The notes beneath the pieces were generated by a model. That model was not told the DNA's origin, did not search any database, and worked only from the letters and a program-made list of their open reading frames with translations. Shown here one piece after another: positions 38,361-49,153 of a stretch of 64,000 nucleotides of DNA. Source of the stretch: Erodium maritimum (taxonomy: Eukaryota; Streptophyta; Magnoliopsida; Geraniales; Geraniaceae); the NCBI GenBank assembly GCA_963921825.1, contig OY997593.1:66634039-66698038 (forward strand), written 5' to 3'. The position numbers were made by a program, and so were the translations under genes. The first letter of the stretch is position 1. Each line of letters begins with the position of its first letter.

Positions 38361-39904
38361 ACAAATAACCTCCGGCATAACCAATGCCTCCAACAGTTCT
38401 AATATCAATAGTTTCACAATCAACCTCCGGCATGGTCATATGCCTCCAATACTTCTAATATCGATAAGTTCGCAATCAACCTCCGGGCACGGTCATATGC
38501 CTCCAGTAATTCTAACATCGCTAAGTTCTCTGCTCCTATGACACTACTAAGTGTCACATGCAATTCTAGTGATCGCTACGTTCCCGTATCATGCCTTTCT
38601 AATATTCGATAAAACCTACTTAACCCACGACACCCCGGTGTCACATGCAATTCTACTGTTAACTTTCCCTTGTCAGGGCCGAGATCCGGCTACTTTTCCC
38701 TACCTCGTGCGTGTTCTCCAAAAGTGCCCAAATAAGCACCGGCGTGATCTCCGTCACTCGCCTAACTTTCCTTGGCCCCAGTCCGCAGCACGATCTAAAA
38801 GAACACAATTTTAAACGCTTTTAAGCTTGCAGGCATAATGCTGAATTTTAATAAACCTGACGCCCAAAAGTAACCCCGACAATATCGATCACTCCCAAAC
38901 TCCCCAATTACTCGACATTGTCGATATTGGACCCGAAAAGGCCCGATTCGCCCGACATGGCGAATCTGCCCGGGTTTTGTAAATGCCCTTCCGGGGCTTC
39001 AAAAATTCCCGTTTTTGTTTCTACGGTCTTAGAATAATTCAAGGGTCCCAAGGCACTCGAAGGAATCAAATTCCGACTTCCGAGTCAATTAATTAGCGTT
39101 TAAAGTTTCTAAACCCGATAAATGCAACTTTTGCAATTTGATTCCAAATTTCGATCCGGTTGTGGATTAATGATCCGGGGAACGTTCTAAACCACCCGAA
39201 CACAAAATCCCGATACCCGGGCACGTGGGCCCCACATGGCCACAATGGGAAAAATTCCCTTTTCGCCCCAAAACGTTCCTAACGAACTCCAAACCTCAAC
39301 CAATCATCTTTAAACCAAACTTAAACAAAACCCAACCATATTTGAATCGTTTAAACTCAAACCCCAAAACGAAAATCGGTTAAGTGCTCATCGTAGAGAA
39401 TGACGGTGTGAACTCGATTCTTCTATCGTTGAGACGATCCACCGGTCGGATGATCGAGAAACGTCACAAATTCCCCAAGCCTCTTCTCTTTTCTCTCCTT
39501 TTCTCCTAACTCATTTTCTCTCTCTAAAACCTACCCTTTTCTTCTTCTTTTTTTTGAAATGGACGTGTATTATCTTATTTCCCTTTTGTTTTATTAAAAA
39601 AACTAACGCTTCTAAAAACAAAACTAACCATCAAAGTCTTGTCTTGTCTTGTCCCAAAACCTAACACCACCACTTGTTTGACAAGTGGCAAGGTGGGTCC
39701 CACACCTTTTTGTGAAAATATCTGCTAGATATTTTCCAATCAGATTCATGAAATTCGGACATTTCGGGCCCCGAACGGGCACTTTTTCCAAGAAACTACG
39801 AAACTTGACGGGCTACAAGGAAACACGAAGTCGGGTCGCTAACCTCGGGCAAACGCAATCACAATCACAAGCAAGGTTCAACAAACAGTGTCAAGAACAG
39901 TTCA

Positions 39905-40205
39905 ACACTTCACAGGCACTCATGGCCACTCAAGACTCCAACGATAAAAACACGGGTTCTCAACCCCACGGGCCCTCATGGCCTCCCAAGACACACCAAC
40001 AGTAACTCACGGGCTCAACAACCCCACGGGCACTCACGGCCTCCCAAGACACCAACAATAATACACGGGCTCTCATGGCCACCCAAGACACCAACAATAA
40101 TACACGGGCTATCATGGCCACCCAAGACACCAACAATAATACACGGGCTCTCATGGCCACCCAAGACACCAACAATAATACACGGGCTCTCTTGGCCACC
40201 CAAGA
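39905..40205. repeat. Second minisatellite array in the duplicated LTR half
   Basis: The same repeat family as at 37640. Here the last four copies are a shortened ~39-bp form (AACAATAATACACGGGCTCT + CATGGCCACCCAAGACACC), showing local array turnover after the LTR duplication. Confidence 0.8.
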
Positions 40206-42751
40206 CATAAATTAAACAGTCAACCTCCGGGCAAGGTCATATGCCTCCAGTAATTCTAACATCGATAAGTTCTCTGTTCCTACGACACTACTAAGTGTCA
40301 CATGCTTTTCTAATAATCGTTAAGTTCCCGTATCATGCCTTTCTAATATTCAATAAACCTACTTAACCCACGACACCCCGGTGTCACATGCAATTCTACT
40401 GTTAACTTTCTCTAGTCAGGGCCGAGATCCGGCTACTTTTCCATACCTCGTATAAGTTCTCCAAAAGCCCACCAACGAGCTCCGGTGTGATCTCAGTCAC
40501 TCACCCAGCTTTCCCTTGCCTCGGTCCGCGGCACGATCTAAAAGAACACAATTTTAAGGCACTTAACAACTCGCAGGAATAAACTGAAATTCAGTAAACT
40601 TAACGCCCAAACGTAACCCCGACAATGTCGATCCCTCCCAAACTTACCAATTACTCGACATTGTCGATAACGGACCCGTAAAGGCCCGATTCGCCCGACA
40701 TGGCGAATCTGCCCGGGTTTTGGAAATGCCCTTCCGGGTCTCCAAAAATTCATGTTTTCGTTTCTACGGTCTTAGAATAATTCAAGGGTTCCAATGCACT
40801 TGACGGAATCGAATTCCGACTTCCGAGGCAATTTATTAACGTTTAAAGTTTCTAAACCCGATAATTACAACTTTCGCATTTTAATTCCAAATTTCGATTC
40901 GGTTATGGATAAATGGTCCGGGGAACGTTCTAAACCACCCGAACACAAAACCCGAGCACCCGAGCACGTGGGCCCCACCCGACCCAACTTGGCCATGGGC
41001 CCTAGGGTTCAAGTGGGCCCGGCCCACCATGGTGGTGGTCGGCCCTAGCTCCAGCCAGCCACCCCACATGGTGACCGGATCTCCTCCCGAGCTCCCGGTC
41101 GCCGGAAAACGTCCTCCTTCCCCTCCAAACGTCCCCAAAACATCTCTAAAAATCCCCAATCCTCAATACAACCCTAAACCATTCATTTTAACAAAACCCT
41201 AGCTTTTGAAATTAATCAAATCGACGATCGGTTTAGTGTATACCGTAGAGGAAGATGAGGGGAGTGTGAATCTCCAAGCTTTGAGACGATCCAAGGGTGG
41301 AATGCTCGTGAATAGTGCTCCAAACCCTAGCTCTCCTCTTGCTTCTCCTTTTCTCTCTAACTTCTCTCTTTCTTTTTCTATTTTTTTTTCTCTTTGATTT
41401 CCTCTTGGCCGAACCCCCTATCAAGTCTCATCTTTATTTCCCCCCCAAAACTAACACCACCACTTGTTGGACAAGTGGCAAGGTGGGTCCCACACCTTTT
41501 GAAAATATCTACCAGATATTTTCCAATCAGATTCGCGAAAATCGGACGTTTCGGGCCCCGAACGGGCACTTTTTCCAAAAATTTACGAAACTTCACGGGC
41601 TACAAGGAAACGGCTCAACCAAGACCGCTGCGACGACGACTAAGTTTTTTGGATCCAAAACGGTCCTCGAATGGACCAAAACGTCGCTCAGTTGACTTAT
41701 CCAGCGAAAAATCAACATTTCTCAAATTGATCAGAAAGTTGCCCTGAGTCCCCCGGAACTCACTTTGGTCGATAACGGGGTCAAATTAAGTCAGGTATGA
41801 CCCTCGGGGTCAATTTAGGTTAAATTAAGTGTCTGTCTTAAAATTTTTAAATTTCCCTGTTTTTCGCAGGTTTGACTGGCGTTGACCGGGAGTGGTTATT
41901 ACACATAATTTAAAAGAGAAAGAAAAATACAAATAATGGAATTAGGAAGAAAGAAAGTCGTATTTTGGAACAAAAATTCAATTGGGTTTAAGATTCAACT
42001 GGGAGATGGACTATGGGGAACCTTTTCATTAGAGCGAACCTTCTTGCTCGCTGCGCTAAAATTGTCAAGTGCTCTGTTTCTCTTTTTCAACCATGCAAAT
42101 GAACTGTTTAGAAACTATACTTGAAAGCCCAAGATAACAAGGGAAGGTAAAAGAGACGAACTTGCTTTCCATTGAATCGCTTTCCCATTACGATTGTGCT
42201 TTGTAGATGAATTGGTTGTTTTGAGAGAAAGTTGATGAGTTCTTTGTGATGTTTTCAGAGAAAGTTCTAAAACCCTAAATCTTATGCCAAAAGGTTACTC
42301 TTCCCCAACCAATATATTTTAATACAAAAATTTGAATTAATATATGTAAGAGGAAAAAAACCCAACCCGTTTTATATGAGGTTAGCAATTCCTTTGGAGT
42401 TTAGTTCTCTAATCTTAAACGTAAAAACAGGGCTGGCCCAATGATTACTAGGGCCTAAAGCGAGAATTGATCGATGCCTTTTTTTAATTATGTAAGAATA
42501 TAATAAACAAAATAAGTAAACACATTCGTATACTTGATGGTATTGAACGAATGAGCTTGAACATCTACTTATAACACTCAAAATCTAAAATGAATGATGA
42601 AGATTAATTTCTAACAAAACATCCTCCATGGATAAGATGCACTGTCTAGAATTCTGTACAAAAATCTAAAAGTTTAAGTATTCACATTTATCTATAAACA
42701 CAATACATTCATGTTAAGTTAAAATATGATAGGTTCAAGATAATTCTAGAC

Positions 42752-45700
42752 TGTAATAACCACTCCCGGTCAACACCAGTCAAACCTGCGAAAAACAGGA
42801 AAATTTAAAAAATTTAAGACTGACACTTAATTGAACCTAAAATGACCCCGAGTGTCATACCGGACTCGAGTTGACCCCGTTATCGACCAAAATGAGTTCC
42901 GGGGGACTCAGGGCAACTTTCTGTTCAATTTGGAAAATGTTGACTTTTCGCTGGAAAAGTCAACCGAGCGACGTTTTCGTCCATTCGAGGACCGTTTTGG
43001 ATCCAAAAAGCTTAGTCGTCATTGCAGCGGTCTTAGTTGAGCCGTTTCCTTGTAGCCCGTCAAGTTTCGGAATTTCTTGGGAAAAGTGCCCGTTCGGGGC
43101 CCGAAACGTCCGTTTTTCGCGAATCTGATTGGAAAATATCTTCTAGATATTGCTCCAAAAAGGTATGGGACTCACCTTGCCACTTGTCAAACAAGTGGTG
43201 GTGTTAGGTTTGGGGGGGGGGGAATGAAAAGGAGAGACAAGGGGGTGGCCGGCCATATATGGCTAAAAAGGAAAAAAAATAGAAAATAGAGTTAGTTTTA
43301 GAAAGAGAAAGAAGAGAGAGTTTGGAGAAGAAGAAGAAGAAGAAGAAGAAGAGAGAAAAGAGAAGGAGTTGGGCTAGGGTTTGACATCCAACCCTTGGAT
43401 CATCTCAAGACAAAGAGCAATCATCTTCCCCTCGTCTTCCTCTTTGGTAAGAACCAAACCGATCGTTGTTTTTTTGATTTTCAAGTCTTAGGGTTTGGTT
43501 ATAATTGATGAGTTAGGGTTGTAGTAAGGTTGGGGGTTTGTTAGAGACGTTTTGGAGGTGTTGGGAGGTGAGATTGAACGTTTTCCGGCGACCGGGAGCT
43601 CGGGAGGAGCTGCGGCCACCATAGAGGGTGGCCGGCCACCATAGGAGGTGGTTGGCTGGAGCTAGGGCCGACCACCACCATGGTGGCCGAGCCCCATAGA
43701 AACCCTAGGGCCCACGGCCAAGTGGGTCGAGTGGGGCCCACGTGCTCGGGTTTCAGCGTTCGGGTGGTTTAAAACGTTCCGCGAACCATTTATCCTTAAC
43801 CGAATCGAAAATTGGAATTAAACTGGAAAAGTTACAATTAACGTGTTTTAGAAACTTGAAACGGAAATTAATTGACTCAGAGTCGGAATTCGATTCGGTC
43901 AAGTACATTGGGACCCTTGAATTATTCTAAGACCGTAGAAACGAAAACGGGAATTTTTGGAGCCCCGGAAGGGCATTTACAAAACCCGGGCAGATTCGTC
44001 ATGTCGGGCGAATCGGGCCTTTACGGGTCCCTTATCGACAATGTCGAGTAATTGGGAAGTTTGGGAGCGATCGACATTGTCGGGGTTAAGTTTGGACATC
44101 GAGTTTAATGATTTTCAGTTTATTCATGCGAGTTGTTAAGTGCCTTTAAATTGTGTTCTTTTAGATCGTGCCACGGACCGAGGCAAGGGAAAGCTGGGTG
44201 AGTGACTGAGATCATCACCGGAGCTCGTTGGTTGGCTTTTGGGAGAACACGCACGAGGTAGGGAAAAGTAGCCGGATCTCGGCCCTGACTAGGGAAAGTC
44301 AACTGTAGAATTGCATGTGACACCGGGGTGTCGTGGGTTATTTAGGTTATCGAATATTAGAAAAGCATGGTACGGGAACGTAATGATTATTGGGGAATGC
44401 ATGTGACACTTAGTAGTGTCGTAGGAGTAGAGAACTTAGCGTTATTAGAATTACTAGAGGCATATGACCATGCCCGGAGGTTGATTGTGAACTTATCGAT
44501 ATTAGGAGTACTGGAGGCATATGATCATGCCCAGAGGTTGTTTGTGAAACTGTTGATATTAGGACTGTTGGAGGCATTGGTTATGCCGGAGGTTGACTGT
44601 TTACTTTATGTCTTTGGTGGCCTTGAGAGCCCGTGCTATTATTGTTGAGTCTTGGGTGGCCATGAGTGCCCGTGGGGTTGTTGAACCCGTGTCTTTACCT
44701 TTGGTGTTTTGGGTGGCCAGGAGTGCCCGTGGGGTTGTTGAACCCGTGTCTTTACCTTTGGTGTTTTGGGAGGCCGTGAGTGCCCGTGGGGTTGTTGAAC
44801 CCGTGTCTTTACCTTTGGTGTTTTGGGAGGCCGTGAGTGCCCGTGGGGTTGTTGAACCCGTGTCTTTATTGGCGGTGTGTCTTGGGAGGCCGTGAGTGCC
44901 TGTAGGTCGTTGAGCCCGTGAATTATGGTTGGTGTGTCTTGGGAGGCCGTGAGTGCCTGTGGGGTTGTTGAGCCCGTGAGTGACTGTTGGTAGTTTTGAG
45001 AGGCCGTGAGTGCCTGTAGGGTTGTTGAGCCCGTGAGTTACCGTTGGTGTATCTTGGGAGGCCGTGAGTGCCTGTGGGCTGTTGAGTCCGTGTTTTTCTG
45101 TTGGTGTCTTGAGTGGCCACGAGTGCCTGTGAGTGTTGAACCTGCGTTGTTACTGGTTGTTGAACTTGCTTGTGATTGTGATTGTGATTGTGATTGTGGT
45201 TACTTGAGGTTGGGGGCCCGCTTCATGAAACGGGGGTCCACGAGCACACGCGTCTGCATGTTCAGACGGGGTAAGGGCCCGCCCGTCAATAAAGGGGTCC
45301 TGGCCGTGCGTGTGTGGTTTGGGTTTGTAAGCATTCTTTGGCTGGCTTACGAGTTAGAGTCTCGGTAAGTTGCAAGCATTCTTTGGCTGGCTTACGAGTT
45401 AGAGTCTCGGTAAGTTGCAAGCATTCTTCGGTTGGCTTACGAGTTAGATTCTCGGTAAGTTGCAAGCATTCTTCGGCTGGCTTACGAGTTAGAGTCTCGG
45501 TAAGTTGCAAGCATTCTTGGGCTGGCCTGACCGAGTTAGAGTCTCGGGAGGGTGCAAGCGTTCTTGGCACTGAGCAGTTGGTAGCTGGTTTGCGATCCTT
45601 TGCGATCTTGTTTGGTGTGCGATCCTTTGTGAACTTGTTTGGTGTTGCTTAGCTTCTTTTGAGTCCTTGGAAGAGGTCGTGATCGTTGTGTCGGGTCTAC

Positions 45701-46168
45701 CTTACGTGTCGAGTTGGTCAAGGAAGGTAATAGTGGGTGTATGTTCAGTCAGAATACTTGGGTTGGGGACAGTGTTCCCCGGTGTTGACTTTGTTATTGG
45801 TGTTCCCGGTGTTGAGTTGGTTGTTGGTGTTACCGGCATTGTCTGCTAATTATGCCGTAGTCAGTCTGTTATCCGTGGTGGTGAGCGAACGCTCACCCCT
45901 AGCTGCTTTTCCTACAGGTACCGTTCGCAGGCTGGACTAGGTGAGCTTCTGAAGCTTGAAGAGCTAGAAGCGGGATTCTGGGTTTATTTGAGTCTAGCGA
46001 CGCATACCATGTTTTTGTTCACTTGTTGGGACGCGTTTTAAGTTGTAAATATTATTATGTTGAACAGTTGGTGTTTTTAAAGTGAATTATGAAAATGGTT
46101 TCAAAGGTGTTTATTATTTTTAAAACGTTCGCGTCTCGAGTTCGGTTTACTAAAATTGGGGCGTGACA
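42752..46168 (+). mobile_element. Solo LTR, 3417 bp, target duplication TAGAC
   Basis: TGTAATAACCACTCCCGG...GGGGCGTGACA, flanked by TAGAC at 42747-42751 and 46169-46173. It is the same LTR family as the gypsy element, in the opposite orientation, and intact from end to end. It contains the 57-bp minisatellite (44590-45150), a separate 45-bp array (45326-45550) and an AAG microsatellite near 43330. No gag or pol is present, as expected after LTR-LTR recombination. Confidence 0.9.
45326..45550. repeat. 45-bp tandem repeat inside solo LTR
   Basis: Five copies of GCAAGCATTCTTTGGCTGGC + TTACGAGTTAGAGTCTCGGTAAGTT. The unit is 15 codons long, so it yields a repeat ORF on both strands that should not be taken as a gene. 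Confidence 0.85.
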
Positions 46169-46418
46169 TAGACAATTACACCAAATTATGCTAGCTTATA
46201 TGTGATGTCGTGTATGGTTGGCTATCATCGTCAACTTCTAGAACTTTCTATACTTAAAATCTTCTCTAGACAATTTATATTGTCTATTAGTAACTCCGAT
46301 TTTCAATATTGTCAAACACAATGAGACTCATGCTTTTAGTACATGAACTATTCTTCGATAAATGATCTTTTTTTACTAAACATATTCGTACAAAAATCAG
46401 ACATTCTAGCACCAGTTG

Positions 46419-46421
<3 letters not shown>

Positions 46422-46453
<32 letters not shown>
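46422..46453. repeat. (TA)n microsatellite
   Basis: A continuous TA run just outside the small TIR element. Confidence 0.9.
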
Positions 46454-46456
<3 letters not shown>

Positions 46457-46626
46457 TTGTTTCCTTTTCAATAAGAGAATATTGATACTCTTTAATATTC
46501 ATCTTTAGATGCATAGTTTCATTATTTGAATGTCTTAGAAATTGGTTTTAGAATATTAAGCGAAGTATGAAATATCAAATCAAACATTCAGTGGATTTCT
46601 CATATGTTTGTTTTGCATTCTTTTGG

Positions 46627-47040
46627 GGGTAAATTACAAATACCTACGCCAAACTTGTAGCGTTTAACTAATATCTACCACAAAGTTGTTTTGTAACTGA
46701 TATCTACTCATATGTTTAGTTATATAACAAATAGCCCAAACTGTCAGCTAAAATGACATAAATGCCTTCAATGATTTCTTAAATAATTGTTTTAAATAAA
46801 ACTTAAGTGATTTTTGAAATAAAACTTAAGTGATTTAATAAGTGAGTATATATATATATATAACAAAAGTGATTTTTAAAATAATTAGTGAAGTGTAGTT
46901 GAGGGTATTTTCGTCATTTTAGTTGACGGCTTGAGCTATTTGTTATATAACTAAACATCTGAGTAGATATCAGTTATTTTTTTTTAGAGTAAGTATCAGT
47001 TAAACGCTACAAGTTTAGAATAAGTATTTTTAATTCACTC
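46627..47040. mobile_element. Small TIR element (MITE) within the hAT element
   Basis: Inverted arms of ~140 bp share phrases such as AAACTTGTAGCGTTTAACT, GATATCTACTCA and TTTAGTTATATAACAAATAG. The interior is AT-rich with a TA run (46848-46862). No clear target duplication was found. Confidence 0.65.
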
Positions 47041-47799
47041 TTCTTGTTGCTCTGATCAATATATACAATATTGGATTGTTTTTCTAATTTTGACAGCTTA
47101 CTTTTTCAGATTATTTTGGTTTGAACATTTTCGTAATGAACTTGATAAATTGAATGTCATTCCTCAAACAAGTACTATAGTGTATTGATACATAAATATT
47201 CACGCTTCTTTTTTTATGTGTTCCATTGTTTTTTATCCCTATTTTTAATTCATTGATTATTGATAAATGAAATTTACATGTTTTGTTTCGTTAACGATAG
47301 TTTTTCACTGCGAAATAAACATCCATAGAGTTGTTAGAATGTTCAACCATCAAGAAAAATTGTCTTCCATTTGGATGAAAAATGCTTTTCTGAAAAACAA
47401 ATTTGAATAGAGATCAAAATTAAGCCTAACTAGTATTAAAATTTAATTTCAAGATTAGAAGTATAATATTTTCGTTTGATTAAGTTTGATCAAATAACAA
47501 TAGATCTTTAATTTTATGGGGTCTTTTTCACCTGATGTCTTAGGCTTCTTCTTTATTTTACGTGGCATTTTTTAATCGATGGCCTTAAGCGATTGATTAA
47601 CTCGCTTAAAGCTTAAGCCGACCCTGTGTAAAAATGTTGAAATTATTGACATACTAATTGAGTTTGGTCAGAAAATTATTTACTGAAAAGAGGGAATTGT
47701 TTGATATTATCCAAGACTTCCGTATTTTGTAAAATAGAGTAAAAATGACTGAATAATATATGTGAGTCGCAAATATGTCAAGCACGTGAAACTTACCAT

Positions 47800-48170
47800 C
47801 TCAGATGCATATATGACAACTTATTGGCACTAGGAAACAAGTAATTGTTGATGAATTCATTGGAGCCTGTAGCCACAGAGAATATTGCCTTTTTCAATAA
47901 TTGTTGTGCTTCATCGATGCCAATTCTTGAAATTATGTACTCCCTAGTACTTGCAAAATTGTCAAGTTGCTCGCTCAGGCTAATACGACCCCCCCCCCCC
48001 CATAATGTACATACATGAAATAAGTAATTGTAATATATGACATAGATTTAATGTAATAATGAACCTCACATAATTATATCTACTAGAGTTAAGGATTCCA
48101 CTGACGTTGGAAGCGTAGTTGACACCGACCAAAATAACATTTATGGCTGTCGTGGCCTATCTTTTTTACT
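47800..48170 (-). pseudogene. GDSL esterase/lipase fragments
   Basis: Two minus-strand pieces match successive parts of plant GDSL lipases. One is near 48165-48100 (INVILVGVNYASNVSGILNSS, family pattern GVNYASGGxGILN). The other is near 47990-47810 (GRISLSEQLDNFASTREYII..., then LLKKAIFSVATGSNEFINNY, family pattern SVTIGSNDFINNY). They are separated by an intron-like stretch with a run of 12-14 C. The Gly-rich block is degraded (SNVSG), and the catalytic N-terminal GDS and C-terminal DxxH blocks are absent here. It is a broken gene copy. Confidence 0.7.
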
Positions 48171-48279
48171 GCAAAATTTGTATGATCCATCACTCAAATA
48201 CACTGATGTAACACAAGGAGAAGAAGAAGAAGAAGAACTTGCCAATGATGTTGGTGATAATCTTACCAATGATGTCGGT

Positions 48280-48790
48280 GATAATCTTCCCTATTATGAT
48301 TGTGCTTTGAAGAGGAATTGGCTGTTTTAAGAGAAAATTATGACTTCTGTGTGATGTTTCAGAGGAAGTCTTAAAAACCTAAATCTTATGACACAAGGTT
48401 ACTCTTCTCCTACCGTTTTATCCAACCAATATATTTTAATACAAGTTTTTAAATTAATACATGTAAGAAGAAAAAATCAACAAGTTTATATGAGGTTAGC
48501 AATTCCTTTGGAGTGTGATTCTCTAATCTTAAACGTAAAAAAAATGTTGGAATTATTGACATACTAATTGAGTTTGGTTAGAAAACTATTTACAAAAAAG
48601 AGTGATTGTTTGATATTATCCAAAACTTCTATATTTTATAAAATATACTGAAAATGACCAAATAATATATGTGAGTCAACAAATATGTCAAGCACGTGGA
48701 ACTTACCATTTCTACTGAGCCAACTCCTCCTGCATATACCATTGCAAATACAAAAATATTGACTACATTGCAACTTTTCTTAGCTCTTAC
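48280..48790 (-). pseudogene. Duplicated GDSL-locus segment: possible signal-peptide exon plus intron
   Basis: Bases 48280-48710 repeat 42130-42427 plus 47637-47800, the two halves flanking the hAT element, at roughly 85-90% identity by eye. The minus-strand edge (48785-48721) reads VVNIFVFAMVYAGGVGSVEM and ends in ATG|GTAAG. It looks like a hydrophobic signal peptide exon of a secreted protein such as a GDSL lipase, but no in-frame ATG precedes it. This supports a tandem duplication of a GDSL locus before the transposon arrived. Confidence 0.5.
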
Positions 48791-49153
48791 GAAATGTAAG
48801 TTATTGGCTAACCACGATTAAATGATGATTTATATATTAATATCAGAAAAGCGCAACTAACTCTGCTAACATAGAGAGGATCATGTCATTCCAATACTTT
48901 ATTTTGATATTTGATGTTCTATTATAGTTTGCTTTTTAGTCGGGATCATTTCTCTCTTTTTTCCGAATGATGAATCATAAGCAAAAGTCAGCGCAAATAT
49001 AAAGAAAACATGAAATTATAATAAAGAACATAGATTCTTATAAATAGGAGTATTTAATTGTGGTTAGTTTAACTTTCTTGAAAAACACATCAATTATTCA
49101 AAATAGTCTAAATAAATTACTGTAATCTAAAAAAATTTATATATTTTATCTAT

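Larger units (their letters stand above)
36699..41903 (-). mobile_element. 5' LTR of the gypsy element, 5205 bp with internal tandem duplication
   Basis: Ends match the partner LTR (TGTCACGCCCC...GTGGTTATTACA), but the length is double. Landmarks recur in the same order about 1.74-1.79 kb apart. TCACATGC after CTACTAAGTG is at 38555 and 40295. The CTCGACATTGTCGATA site is at 38911 and 40652. GCACGTGGGCCCCAC is at 39220 and 40964. GACAAGTGGCAAGGTGGG is at 39680 and 41470. The jump back is near 39832. Long open frames on either strand at 37970-38400 come from the 57-bp repeat and are not genes. Confidence 0.8.
42428..47636. mobile_element. hAT-type transposon, interrupted by a solo LTR
   Basis: The ends are CAGGGCTGGCCC... 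and ...AAGCCGACCCTG (imperfect TIRs of the CAGGG-GGC type seen in plant hAT/Tip100 elements). The 8-bp flanks CGTAAAAA (42420-42427) and TGTAAAAA (47637-47644) differ by one base. Unfilled paralogous DNA at about 48528-48545 reads CTTAAACGTAAAAAAAATGTTGG, without the element. Without the LTR the element is ~1.79 kb and has no transposase, so it is non-autonomous. Confidence 0.82.

Noticed and set aside
37973..38402. Overlapping 116-aa (+) and 129-aa (-) repeat ORFs resembling a repetitive protein
   Set aside because: Both are by-products of a 57-bp minisatellite without stops in either strand. They lie in an LTR with no splice or start context, and equivalent arrays in sister LTRs are frame-broken.
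45286..45652. Repeat ORFs (CKHSLAGLRVRVSVS-type on +, LTRKPAEECLQLTE-type on -)
   Set aside because: They come from a 45-bp tandem repeat within a solo LTR, open on both strands by arithmetic only.
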